Assembly: GCF_000263715.2 (NCBI RefSeq) | Contig: NZ_CM001514.1 | Coordinates: forward strand, 5,580,498 to 5,644,497 | Direction of reading: 5' to 3' | Length of the DNA stretch: 64,000 nt | Source of the DNA: Pseudomonas synxantha BG33R | GTDB taxonomy: Bacteria; Pseudomonadota; Gammaproteobacteria; Pseudomonadales; Pseudomonadaceae | Shown here: positions 9,001 to 16,288 of the stretch, one piece after another | How the letters are laid out: every line of letters begins with the position of its first letter | Numbering within the stretch: the stretch's first letter is position 1 | Position numbers and translations under genes: made by a program | Notes under the pieces: model-generated | Database searches by the model: none | Seen by the model: the letters and a program-made list of their open reading frames with translations, nothing else | Told to the model about the DNA's origin: nothing

Positions 9001-10339
9001 GTTTGACGAAGCACTGTTAGAAGTACTGCGTGCGCGCCTCAGTGGTTTTGGCCCGTTGAACCTGGTCGAAATCGCTGCCCCCCTGGCGCTGCCCGTGGCG
9101 GCAATCACTCAGGCCCTGGCGCGCCTGGAGCAGGAGGGCTACGTGCTGCGCGGGCACTTCAGCCCCGGGGCCACGCAGGAACAATGGTGCGAACGTCACT
9201 TGCTGGCGCGCATTCATCGCTACACGGTCAAGCGCCTGCGACGGGAGATCGAGCCGGTGGCATTGCAGGATTTCATGCGCTTTCTGTTCGATTGGCAGCA
9301 CCTGTCCGACAGCACCCGCGGCCAGGGCAGCGCCGTATTGCCGCAGATAGTCAGCCAACTCGAAGGCTATGCCGCCGCCACGTCGGCCTGGGACACTGAC
9401 CTGCTCAGCGCGCGCATCAAGGATTATTCATCGACCTGGCTCGATGACCTGTGCCGCAGCGGCAAGCTGGTATGGACGCGCTTAAGCAACAAGGCCGGCG
9501 CCATGGCGTTGCGCAGCACCCCGGTGGTTTTGCTCCCCCGTAGCCAGGTAGCGTTGTGGAGCGGGCTGACCGAGCCCACCGACAGCACCACGCTGTCGCC
9601 CAAGGCGCAGAAAGTCCACTCGTCCCTGCGCGAACACGGCGCCTTGTTTTTTGATGAACTGGTGCACGAGGCCCACCTGCTGCGCAGCGAGCTGGAGACA
9701 GCCTTGCAGGAACTGGTAGGCGCCGGCCTGGTGAATGCCGACAGCTTCGCCGGGCTGCGCGCCCTGACCACGCCCGCCAGCAAACGCCAGGCCCGCAGCA
9801 GTCGACGTGGGCGCGGGGCGTTTGTCGGCGGCATGGATGATGCCGGTCGCTGGGCCTTGGTCCGCCGTTCCGCCAGCGCCGCCGGCCCACATTCGGCCGA
9901 GACCCTGGAGCATGTGGCGATGACCCTGCTGCGCCGTTACGGCGTGGTGTTCTGGCGCTTGCTGGAGCGCGAGGCGGATTGGTTGCCGAGCTGGCGTGAA
10001 TTGCTGCGCACCTTCCATCGGCTGGAGGCACGCGGGGAGATTCGTGGCGGGCGGTTTGTCAGTGGGTTGGCGGGCGAACAGTTTGCGTTGCCGGAGGCGA
10101 TACCCTTGCTGCGCGAGGTGCGGCGGCGGGCACATGACGGGAGCTTGATCGCGGTGTGCGGGGCGGATCCATTGAACCTTGTGGGCACGCTGCTACCGGG
10201 GGCCAAAGTGCCGGCGGTGAGCGGTAATCGGATTGTATATCGCGACGGGCTGCCGGCGGCGGTGATGGTCGCCGGCAAGCAGCAGGTGTTGCTGGAGATG
10301 GATCAGCAGGCAGTGCAGGAGAAGTTGATCAGGCGCTGA
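6092..10339 (+). CDS. lhr: Lhr-type DEAD/DEAH-box helicase
   Basis: 1415 residues from the ATG at 6092; a TTG at 6056 is a less likely start. Helicase motifs are clear: Walker A APTGSGKT near residue 50, motif II VDEIHAI, motif III LSATQ, then the second RecA domain with ASLELGIDIG and QRVGRSGH. The winged-helix and Lhr-specific beta domains follow, and the C-terminal extension makes it the long bacterial form (E. coli Lhr is about 1540). Known members are 3'-5' DNA or RNA:DNA translocases linked to DNA repair. It stands alone, with a REPIN immediately downstream. Confidence 0.92.
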   Translation: MNLSESTASALDGFHPAVSAWFCRTFPSVTGAQAQAWPLIRQRRSTLIAAPTGSGKTLTAFLAVLDDLVHQGLANGGQLPDETLVVYVSPLKALSNDIQINLQNPLAGITEQLEKLGLPPLVIRTAVRTGDTPQKDRAQMRKRAPHILVTTPESLYVLLGSDSGRHMLASTRTVIVDEIHAIAAGKRGSHLALSLERLQALCTEPLTRIGLSATQKPIEAVSRFLVGTDRKCAIVDIGHARPRDLDIEVPPVPLSAVMANDVWALVYDRLAQLAREHRTTLIFVNTRRLAERLARHLSERLGKTAVAAHHGSLAKELRLDAEQRLKAGELQVLIATASLELGIDIGEVDLVCQIGSPGSINGFLQRVGRSGHQVGGTPKGRLFATTRDDLIECAALLDCVRRGELDTLHIPVAPLDVLAQQIIAEVSAREWPEQALLALVRRAAPYAELDERHYQALLQMLSEGYNGRQGIRSAYLHRDAVTHTLRGRRGARLTAVTSGGTIPDNADYSVLLEPQSLNIGSVNEDFAVESIAGDIFQLGNTSYRILRVEAGKVRVEDAHGQPPTIPFWLGEAPGRSNELSVAVARLQGQIDSLLGATPGDLQPALDWLTGTLGLHRASAEQLLDYLARSRQALSALPSRDTLIMERFFDASGGTQLIIHTPFGSRINRAWGLALRKRFCRTFNFELQAAASENAIVLSLSTSHSFALDEVWRYLNSNSAEHLLIQAVLDAPLFGVRWRWNAAVALALPRYTGGRKVAPQIQRMKSEDLIASVFPDQIACLENLAGEREIPHHPLVEQTLDDCLHEAMDSEAWLALLRRMERGEVRLISRDLPAPSPMAAEILSAKPYTFLDDAPLEERRTQAVLNRRWSDPQSTDDLGALDADAIAGVREEAWPAPNGVDEMHEALMSLACIAAPEVAPQWAAWLHALAKAGRACQLHNGMWVAVERLSCLQALYPNDLPLLPGFDEPWEFDEALLEVLRARLSGFGPLNLVEIAAPLALPVAAITQALARLEQEGYVLRGHFSPGATQEQWCERHLLARIHRYTVKRLRREIEPVALQDFMRFLFDWQHLSDSTRGQGSAVLPQIVSQLEGYAAATSAWDTDLLSARIKDYSSTWLDDLCRSGKLVWTRLSNKAGAMALRSTPVVLLPRSQVALWSGLTEPTDSTTLSPKAQKVHSSLREHGALFFDELVHEAHLLRSELETALQELVGAGLVNADSFAGLRALTTPASKRQARSSRRGRGAFVGGMDDAGRWALVRRSASAAGPHSAETLEHVAMTLLRRYGVVFWRLLEREADWLPSWRELLRTFHRLEARGEIRGGRFVSGLAGEQFALPEAIPLLREVRRRAHDGSLIAVCGADPLNLVGTLLPGAKVPAVSGNRIVYRDGLPAAVMVAGKQQVLLEMDQQAVQEKLIRR

Positions 10340-10351
10340 CCTTTAGGGCCT

Positions 10352-10425
10352 CATCGGGAGCAAGCCCCCTCCCACATTTTGATATGTGAACACATTCAAA
10401 TGTGGGAAGGGGTTTACTCCCGATG
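10352..10425. repeat. REPIN between convergent lhr and mechanosensitive channel gene
   Basis: CATCGGGAGCAAGCCCCCTC begins at 10352, and an imperfect complement (TGTGGGAAGGGGTTTACTCC, 10401-10420) reaches 10425. The arms are 25 bp with a few mismatches and the loop is 24 bp. The right copy has drifted, with A and T changes in the core, so it may be an old or degenerating REP pair. It lies between convergent genes and may act as a two-way transcription end. Confidence 0.8.
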
Positions 10426-10446
10426 GGGCCGGAACAGCCACTCTCA

Positions 10447-12525
10447 TCATTGCGGCCTGGCTTGCTCGGTCTCTGGCTCATCCTCCTGCGCCACACGCTT
10501 GGGCAACAACACCTGCTGTGGATAAGTCTGCGCAAAATGCACCTCGTCACAGTTATCCACAAGCTTTTTCAAGCGCTGATTGAAAGCCCGGCTCACCGCA
10601 TATTGCCCACCCGATACCGTGCGGAATTGCGCCGTGAGCACCACGCCATTGAGGTCCATCTTGTCCACGCCGAACACTTCCAGTGGCCCTTGCAGGTTGT
10701 ACTTGAGGAACACGTCGTCACGAATCGACTGGCCTGCTTCACGGATCAGCTCCACGGCCTTGTCCACGTCGGTGTCGTAGGTGAACTGCACCGAGAAGAA
10801 CGCATAGGCGAATTGGCGCGACTGGTTGGTGACCGCCTTGATCTGCCCGAACGGTACCGAATGCACAAAGCCCTTGCCGTCGCGCAGGCGCAGGGTGCGG
10901 ATGGTCAGGCCCTCGACGGTACCGGCGTGGCCGGAATCGAGCACCACCCAGTCGCCGATCGAGAGCGTGTCTTCGATGATGATAAACAGGCCGGTGATCA
11001 CGTCCTGCACCAGCTGTTGGGAGCCAAAACCAATCGCCAGGCCGACCACCCCCGCACCCGCGAGTAACGGCGCGACGTTGATGCCCAGATTGGCCATGGT
11101 GGTGATCGCACAGATAACCACCAGAATGATTTTCACCGCATTACGCAGCAGCGGCAGGATGGTTTTGACCCGCGTACTGGGCTGGCGGCTGGAGCGTTTG
11201 TTCACCGGGGGCTTGAGCGCTTCCTGAATCGCCGTATCGAGCACCACCCAGAACAGCCACGTCATCAGCAGGATCAGGCCGATACTGCTGAGCGAATCGC
11301 TGATCGCCCGGCCCACTGAGTTGCGCTGGGCAAACTCGAACAGCGACACGCCCCAGATACGCCCCAGTATCTCGATAAAAGCGATGGCCATCACAATGCG
11401 CAATATCGCGTGCAACAGGCTGAGAAAGCGCTCCTTGTAGGCACTGCTGCGCTGTATCGCCACTTGGCTGCGCGACTTGAACAAGTGTTGCAGCACCGTG
11501 CTGAGAAACACCGTGCCGATCAGCAGGATGGTGGTCAACAAGGCACAGCGCAGGGCCTTTTGATTATCGTCGCCGGCACCGATCAAGTTGATCGCCGAGA
11601 CCAGTACCATCAACAGGATCGGCCAGTACCACAGCCCGGAAAATACCCGCAGCGATTGCTGCAACGCCGGATGCTTAAGGCGCTGCGCCAACGGCCGGTT
11701 ACGAATCAAATGCGCCACCGGGCGACGCAGGCGAACCACCAGCACACCGAAGATCACCGTCGCAAACAGCCCGGTAAACACCGCAACACTGCTGGTGATG
11801 TTGCCGCCCAGCTGCCGGGCGATCTGCGGGCTGGTGAGCGCGTCGCTGAGGGCGGCAAGGAAGCCGATCAGGAACAGCGGTTTGGGGCAATAGTCGCGAA
11901 TGATCTGCACCGCCGGGCGCTTGTGGCCGACATTGAACATGACGATCACGCACAGCAGCATGGAGGTGGAAAAAATGCCGCTACTGGTGGCGTAGGCAAA
12001 ACACAGCGCCAGTGCCCGTCCTACGGAAGAGGCGAGAAAATGGCTGACATACAGCGTCAATGGCAGGCAGATAACCGCAGGGATGGTGTAAGGCACTACA
12101 TACCCCAGCACGCCCAGCAAGCGGGCCCGACGGCGGAAAAAGGCGCGCAGGCTCAAGCGCCGCACGATAAAGCGCCCCAGTAACGTCAGCAGCGCAAAAG
12201 CACCCACCCAAACGGCGGATAACAGCAGGAAATCCCCGGCCACACTCCATGGCGAGCGTGCGGCGGTCTGGTCGACCAGCCGCCCGACTTCATTCGCGGC
12301 CCGGTCGGCCCGCAGGCGCCACTCGTCGATAAAGTTCTGGTTCAGATCGAGCTTCTGCTGCACATCATCAATGCTGGAACTGATGGCCCCGAGCAGGCCG
12401 CCCTCCACCAGCAACTCGGGCTTGGCCGCCGCGTCGGGCTCAGGCGCGGTGGCCGCGGCTTGCAATGCGCCGCTGCCGCAGAACAGCAGCGCCCCTAGCA
12501 GTAATGCAGTCTTTAAATTCAGCAA
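10447..12525 (-). CDS. MscS-family mechanosensitive channel (YbiO-like)
   Basis: 692 residues from a TTG at 12525, chosen because AAGGAG lies 9 bp before it and it opens a signal peptide (MLNLKTALLLGALLFCGSGALQA). The open frame extends about 435 bp further through REP sequence, which is not coding. A periplasmic helix (about 45-95) and several membrane segments come first. The MscS core follows, with pore helix GAGVVGLAIGFGSQQLVQDV and beta-domain GDWVVLDSGHAGTVEGLTIR. Length and layout resemble E. coli YbiO. Such channels release solutes on osmotic downshock. Confidence 0.88.
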   Translation of the reverse strand: MLNLKTALLLGALLFCGSGALQAAATAPEPDAAAKPELLVEGGLLGAISSSIDDVQQKLDLNQNFIDEWRLRADRAANEVGRLVDQTAARSPWSVAGDFLLLSAVWVGAFALLTLLGRFIVRRLSLRAFFRRRARLLGVLGYVVPYTIPAVICLPLTLYVSHFLASSVGRALALCFAYATSSGIFSTSMLLCVIVMFNVGHKRPAVQIIRDYCPKPLFLIGFLAALSDALTSPQIARQLGGNITSSVAVFTGLFATVIFGVLVVRLRRPVAHLIRNRPLAQRLKHPALQQSLRVFSGLWYWPILLMVLVSAINLIGAGDDNQKALRCALLTTILLIGTVFLSTVLQHLFKSRSQVAIQRSSAYKERFLSLLHAILRIVMAIAFIEILGRIWGVSLFEFAQRNSVGRAISDSLSSIGLILLMTWLFWVVLDTAIQEALKPPVNKRSSRQPSTRVKTILPLLRNAVKIILVVICAITTMANLGINVAPLLAGAGVVGLAIGFGSQQLVQDVITGLFIIIEDTLSIGDWVVLDSGHAGTVEGLTIRTLRLRDGKGFVHSVPFGQIKAVTNQSRQFAYAFFSVQFTYDTDVDKAVELIREAGQSIRDDVFLKYNLQGPLEVFGVDKMDLNGVVLTAQFRTVSGGQYAVSRAFNQRLKKLVDNCDEVHFAQTYPQQVLLPKRVAQEDEPETEQARPQ

Positions 12526-12720
12526 AACAGCGGGCTCCTTCAGAAGGGTCTGTAAGGAACTGACGGGTTTGAGCCTTGATCGTTCCCTGCGTTTACGGGC
12601 ATGTGATTCAAATTGTGGGAGGGGGCTTGCCCCCGATAGCAGGCTGTCAGTCAACAACTTCATGACTGATGCACCGCTATCGGGGCATGGGTATCTACAC
12701 AACTTTGGCATGGCCCTGAA

Positions 12721-12762
12721 CCTGTGGCGAGGGAGCTTGCTCCCGTGGCGGCCTGACAGCCA
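12721..12762. repeat. Single REP-like unit inside the 525-bp element
   Basis: CCTGTGGCGAGGGAGCTTGC followed by TCCCGTGGCGGCCTGACAGCC. The core GAGGGAGCTTGCTCCC is a short palindrome of a second REP class common in fluorescens-group genomes. A different REP unit follows at 12795-12832 and shares the tail CGGCCTGACAGCC, so the element seems to have collected two REP singlets of different classes. Confidence 0.7.
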
Positions 12763-12794
12763 CCGACTATCTAAATGATGCGACGCGATCCAAA

Positions 12795-12832
12795 TGTGGG
12801 AGCTGGCTTGCCTGCGAAGGCGGCCTGACAGC
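12795..12832. repeat. Second single REP-like unit inside the 525-bp element
   Basis: TGTGGGAGCTGGCTTGCCTG then CGAAGGCGGCCTGACAGCC. The first 22 bases equal the arm of the REPIN at 1480-1566, but no partner arm is found nearby, so this is a singlet. Confidence 0.7.
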
Positions 12833-13001
12833 CGACCAGGATGTTGGATCAGACCGAGTACATATCCGTTGCTGCGGTAACGGCCGCTTATGGTTTCGCT
12901 CTTACAGCGACTCACTTTTGGAGAGGCCCAAAAGTAAGCAAAAGGCCTTCGCCCCACCACTCGGCACCTCGCTCAGGCTCGGTGTGCCCGTAATCCGCCA
13001 T

Positions 13002-13083
13002 GGATTTGGGGGGCCGCCGCCACGCGCCATCCATGGCGCGGGGCGGCTAAACCGGCATCCCTGCCGGTTTACCCCCCAAATCC
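13002..13083 (+). other. Three-way-junction fold within the 525-bp element
   Basis: An outer 12-bp perfect stem pairs GGATTTGGGGGG (13002-13013) with CCCCCCAAATCC (13072-13083). It encloses a GC-rich arm (CCGCC 13014-13018 with GGCGG 13042-13046, then CGCGCC 13023-13028 with GGCGCG 13035-13040) and a 9-bp perfect hairpin (AAACCGGCA 13049-13057 with TGCCGGTTT 13062-13070, loop TCCC). Nearly every base is paired. It could be an RNA structure or a DNA cruciform used by the repeat; no promoter is evident. Confidence 0.6.
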
Positions 13084-13329
13084 CTGTCGAATTCCGGCCA
13101 GCGTGGTTTAACGGGGCGCCTAAGATCAAGATCAAAAGCAGATCAAGAGCGGCTCGCTTCGCATCGTGATTACTGATGGTTGCTACGTCAGAGTTGTGTA
13201 GATACCCATGGCTATCGGGGGCAAGCCCCCTCCCACATTTCGCACCCCGTACCGTCTGTAGGAACGTGGAAACTTTCAGCCAAATATCGCAGTCATCCCA
13301 TAACGCACCCCACCTCCACAGGAGCAACC

Positions 13330-14256
13330 ATGGCGGCGATTCATATCGGCATTTCCGGCTGGCGCTACACGCCCTGGCGCGGGGACTTCTACCCCGACGG
13401 GCTGACCCAGAAACGCGAGTTGCAGTTTGCGTCACGCGCCGTGAGCAGCATTGAAATCAACGGTTCTTTCTATGCGCTGCAACCCCCCAAGCGCTATGCG
13501 CAGTGGTACGCCGATACGCCTGAGGGGTTCATGTTCAGCGTCAAGGCGCCACGCTATGTCACGCATATCCTGCGCTTGCGCGAGGTGCACAAGCCCATGG
13601 CCAATTTCTTCGCCTCCGGGGTGCTGGAGCTCAAAGAAAAACTCGGTCCCATCCTTTGGCAGTTCCCGCCCAGCTTCAAATTCGACGCCGCGCTGTTCGA
13701 AGCCTTCCTGGCCGATTTACCCACCAACACCCAACAGGCCGCCGCCCTCGCCCGCCAGCACGAGCCGCGTCTGAACGGCAAGGCAAGCATGAAAGCCTAT
13801 GGCAAAAAACCCTTGCGCCATGCCGTGGAAATTCGCCACATGAGCTTTGCGGTACCGGAGTTTGTGCAGCTGCTGGACAAGTACGGTGTTGCCCTCGTAG
13901 TGGCTGACACCGCCGGCAAGTGGCCCTATATCGAAGACGTCACCGCCAACTTCATGTACCTGCGGTTACACGGCGACAAACAGCTTTACGCCAGTGGCTA
14001 TACCAGTGAGGCGCTCAAACGCTGGGGTGACCGTATCGAGCGCTGGGCCCACGGCAAACAACCGGCGGATGCGCACCTTGTCGCCCCGCAACGCAAACCC
14101 CGCGTGCGCAAACAGCGTGACGTGTTCTGTTTTTTCGACAATGACATCAAGGTGCGCGCGCCTTTCGATGCGCGCCAGTTGTTGCAGCGCTTCGGGCTGG
14201 ACAAGCACCTGCTCACAGCACCCGGGCAGTTGCCGGAACCGGGAGTGCTGCCATGA
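13330..14256 (+). CDS. DUF72 (YecE-like) protein
   Basis: 308 residues from the ATG at 13330, preceded by AGGAGC. The upstream open frame to 13180 runs through REP sequence and is not coding. DUF72 features are present: an N-terminal strand HIGISGWRYTPWRGDFYP, EINGSFYALQP, FMFSVKAPRYVTHILRL, GPILWQFPPSF, HAVEIRHMSF and YLRLHGDKQLY. The family has a TIM-barrel fold with unknown activity. It starts an apparent operon with the exo/endonuclease-phosphatase, clsB and ybhN-like genes, overlapping the next gene by 4 bp (ATGA). Confidence 0.88.
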   Translation: MAAIHIGISGWRYTPWRGDFYPDGLTQKRELQFASRAVSSIEINGSFYALQPPKRYAQWYADTPEGFMFSVKAPRYVTHILRLREVHKPMANFFASGVLELKEKLGPILWQFPPSFKFDAALFEAFLADLPTNTQQAAALARQHEPRLNGKASMKAYGKKPLRHAVEIRHMSFAVPEFVQLLDKYGVALVVADTAGKWPYIEDVTANFMYLRLHGDKQLYASGYTSEALKRWGDRIERWAHGKQPADAHLVAPQRKPRVRKQRDVFCFFDNDIKVRAPFDARQLLQRFGLDKHLLTAPGQLPEPGVLP

Positions 14257-15029
14257 CTCACCCCGAGCTGATCCCCGTGCCCCCCACCGCCGCCATCACG
14301 CGTTTTACCGTGCTGACGGTGAATATCCATAAAGGCTTCACTGCCCTGAATCGACGCTTCATCCTGCCCGAACTGCGCGAAGCGGTGCGCAGCGTCGGTG
14401 CCGATATGGTGTTCCTGCAAGAGATCCACGGCACCCACGAGCGCCATCCCCAGCGTTATAGCGACTGGCCGAAGATGCCGCAGTACGAATTTCTCGCCGA
14501 CAGCATCTGGCCGCAGTTTGCCTATGGTCGCAATGCGGTCTACCCCCATGGCGACCATGGCAACGCGCTGCTGTCAAAATTCCAGATAATCCGTTACGAC
14601 AACCTCGACATCTCCCAAAGCGGCCATGAGAACCGCGGCCTGCTGCATTGTGTGCTGCGCCTGCCGGGCGGCGAACGCGAGGTGCATGCCATCTGCATCC
14701 ACCTGGGCTTGCGCGAGGTACATCGCCAACAGCAACTGCGCTTGCTTGAGCAGCGTATTGGCCAGATCCCGGCGGATGCGCCCCTGGTGGTCGCCGGCGA
14801 TTTCAATGACTGGCGGCAAAAGGCCGACCTGAGTCAAAGCGGCCTGCAGGAGGTGTTCATCCACGCCCACGGCAAGCCTGCGCGTACGTTCCCGGCGCGC
14901 CTGCCGTTACTGCCGCTGGATCGCATCTATGTGCGCAACCTGACCATCCACAACCCGCGCGTGCTCACCACGCGGCCGTGGTCGCACCTGTCAGACCATG
15001 TGCCCCTGTCGGTGGAGATTGAGTTATGA
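14253..15029 (+). CDS. Endonuclease/exonuclease/phosphatase-family protein (YbhP-like)
   Basis: 258 residues with the EEP hydrolase motifs: NIHKGF (Asn), FLQEIHG (metal-binding Glu), VAGDFNDW (Asp and Asn) and the terminal SDHVPL (Asp-His catalytic pair). No signal peptide is obvious. Placement directly before clsB and a ybhN-like gene matches the E. coli ybhP-clsB-ybhN operon, so a phospholipid or membrane-related phosphodiesterase role is more likely than DNA repair. It overlaps both neighbours by 4 bp, suggesting coupled translation. Confidence 0.87.
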   Translation: MTHPELIPVPPTAAITRFTVLTVNIHKGFTALNRRFILPELREAVRSVGADMVFLQEIHGTHERHPQRYSDWPKMPQYEFLADSIWPQFAYGRNAVYPHGDHGNALLSKFQIIRYDNLDISQSGHENRGLLHCVLRLPGGEREVHAICIHLGLREVHRQQQLRLLEQRIGQIPADAPLVVAGDFNDWRQKADLSQSGLQEVFIHAHGKPARTFPARLPLLPLDRIYVRNLTIHNPRVLTTRPWSHLSDHVPLSVEIEL

Positions 15030-16288
15030 ACATTGCGGTAGAACATATCGCCACCGACCAGCCGCCGGATGACAGCAAGGCCCGCGACCTAGACTACGGC
15101 TGGCAGAGCGGCAATCGCGTGCAATTGCTGGAAAATGGCGAGGCCTATTTTCCCGCGGTGTTCGAGGCCATGCGCGACGCCCAGCGGGAAATCCTGCTGG
15201 AGACCTTCATCCTCTTTGAAGACAAGGTCGGTCATGAGCTGCAAGGCATTCTCATCGAAGCGGCGCAACGCGGGGTCAAGGTGGTGGTCAGCCTTGACGG
15301 TTTCGGCTGCGGCGAACTGAGCCCGGCCTTTCTGCGCGAACTGGCTGAAGCCGGCGTGATCGTGCAGATGTTTGACCCGGCATCCAAAACCCTCGGCATT
15401 CGCACCAACTGGTTTCGTCGCCTGCACCGCAAGATCGTGGTGGTGGACGCCAGCGTGGCGTTTATCGGCGGGATCAATTTTTCCGCTGATCACCTGGGGG
15501 ACTTCGGCCCCGAAGCCAAGCAGGATTACGCGGTACAGATCATCGGCCCGGCAGTGGCCGACTTGCACCACTTCGCCCTCGCCCAAAGTGGCCGTCAGGT
15601 GCGCACCCGTAGAGGTTGGCGCCGACGCCAGCAACGGCCTTCGCCATGGGCAGACGAGCACGGCGACGGGCGGGTGCGCCTGATTTATCGCGACAATATC
15701 CAGCATCGCGACGACATCGAAGAAGCCTATATCCACGCCTTGAGCCAGGCCCGGCAGCGGGTGGTAATTGCCAATGCCTATTTCTTCCCCGGCTATCGCT
15801 TGCTGCGCGAGATTCGTAACGCAGCGCGCCGTGGCGTGCAGGTGCAGTTGATCATGCAAGGCCAGCCCGACGTGCTGCTGGCCAAGCTGGCGGCGCGCAT
15901 GCTCTACGACTATCTGCTCAAGGACGGCGTGGTGATTCACGAGTACTGCCAACGCCCGTTGCACGGCAAAGTGGCGCTGGTGGACGACCAATGGAGCACC
16001 GTGGGCTCAAGCAACCTCGACCCGCTGAGCCTGGCGCTGAACCTGGAAGCCAACGTGCTGATTCGTGACCGCGCCTTCAACCAGCAGCTGTACCAGAGCC
16101 TGGAAGCCCTGGCACGAGACCATTGCCAAACCATGCCGGCCAAGCGCAAGCCGCGCCTGTGGTTGTGGCGCCTGACCGTGGGGTTTCTGGTGTTCCATGT
16201 CATGCGCCACTTTCCCGCGCTGGCGAGTTGGTTGCCGGCACACAAGCCGCGTTTGAAACCCATTGAGAGTCCGGCCCATGACGTCTGA
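15026..16288 (+). CDS. clsB: Cardiolipin synthase B
   Basis: 420 residues of the phospholipase D superfamily with two HKD motifs: HRKIVVVD...GGIN in the first half and HGKVALVDDQWSTVGSSNLD in the second. ClsB lacks the N-terminal membrane helices of ClsA, as does this protein, and has a short C-terminal hydrophobic part (LWRLTVGFLVFHVM). ClsB joins phosphatidylglycerol units to make cardiolipin. The start overlaps the previous stop by 4 bp and the end overlaps the next gene by 11 bp. Confidence 0.92.
   Translation: MNIAVEHIATDQPPDDSKARDLDYGWQSGNRVQLLENGEAYFPAVFEAMRDAQREILLETFILFEDKVGHELQGILIEAAQRGVKVVVSLDGFGCGELSPAFLRELAEAGVIVQMFDPASKTLGIRTNWFRRLHRKIVVVDASVAFIGGINFSADHLGDFGPEAKQDYAVQIIGPAVADLHHFALAQSGRQVRTRRGWRRRQQRPSPWADEHGDGRVRLIYRDNIQHRDDIEEAYIHALSQARQRVVIANAYFFPGYRLLREIRNAARRGVQVQLIMQGQPDVLLAKLAARMLYDYLLKDGVVIHEYCQRPLHGKVALVDDQWSTVGSSNLDPLSLALNLEANVLIRDRAFNQQLYQSLEALARDHCQTMPAKRKPRLWLWRLTVGFLVFHVMRHFPALASWLPAHKPRLKPIESPAHDV

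Larger units (their letters stand above)
12686..13210. mobile_element. Putative non-autonomous MITE-like element with 19-bp terminal inverted repeats
   Basis: The ends are perfect inverted copies: CATGGGTATCTACACAACT (12686-12704) and AGTTGTGTAGATACCCATG (13192-13210), with weaker matching for about 9 bp more. It is flanked on both sides by GCTATCGGGG (12676-12685 and 13211-13220), as expected for a target-site duplication inside a REPIN arm. It has no transposase gene. Inside are two single REP-like units, a segment I recognise as widely repeated in fluorescens-group intergenic DNA (about 12840-13165), and a TTG-started 83-codon frame (12918-13169) that is probably not a gene. Confidence 0.7.
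12614..13237. repeat. REPIN interrupted by a 525-bp insertion
   Basis: The left arm at 12614-12640 (TGTGGGAGGGGGCTTGCCCC plus CGATAGC) is perfectly complementary over 27 bp to 13211-13237. Between loop and right arm sits the 525-bp element. Removing 12686-13210 together with one copy of GCTATCGGGG restores a normal REPIN with a 35-bp loop, closely resembling the intact one at 4933-5022. Confidence 0.82.
12526..13329. other. Gene-free repeat region (about 800 bp)
   Basis: No credible conserved gene lies here. From left to right it holds the first arm and loop of a REPIN (12614-12675), the 10-bp direct repeat GCTATCGGGG (12676-12685), a 525-bp element with terminal inverted repeats (12686-13210) containing two single REP-like units and a strongly folded segment, the second copy of GCTATCGGGG (13211-13220), the rest of the REPIN arm (to 13237), and then the short leader of the DUF72 gene. 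Confidence 0.8.

Noticed and set aside
12526..12960. N-terminal extension of the mechanosensitive channel frame
   Set aside because: It translates REP sequence; the TTG at 12525 has AAGGAG upstream and begins a signal peptide.
12918..13169. 83-codon TTG-started frame inside the 525-bp element, of a kind often annotated as a hypothetical protein
   Set aside because: It covers the folded repeat segment, whose base pairing explains the sequence better than coding does; no domain or ribosome site.
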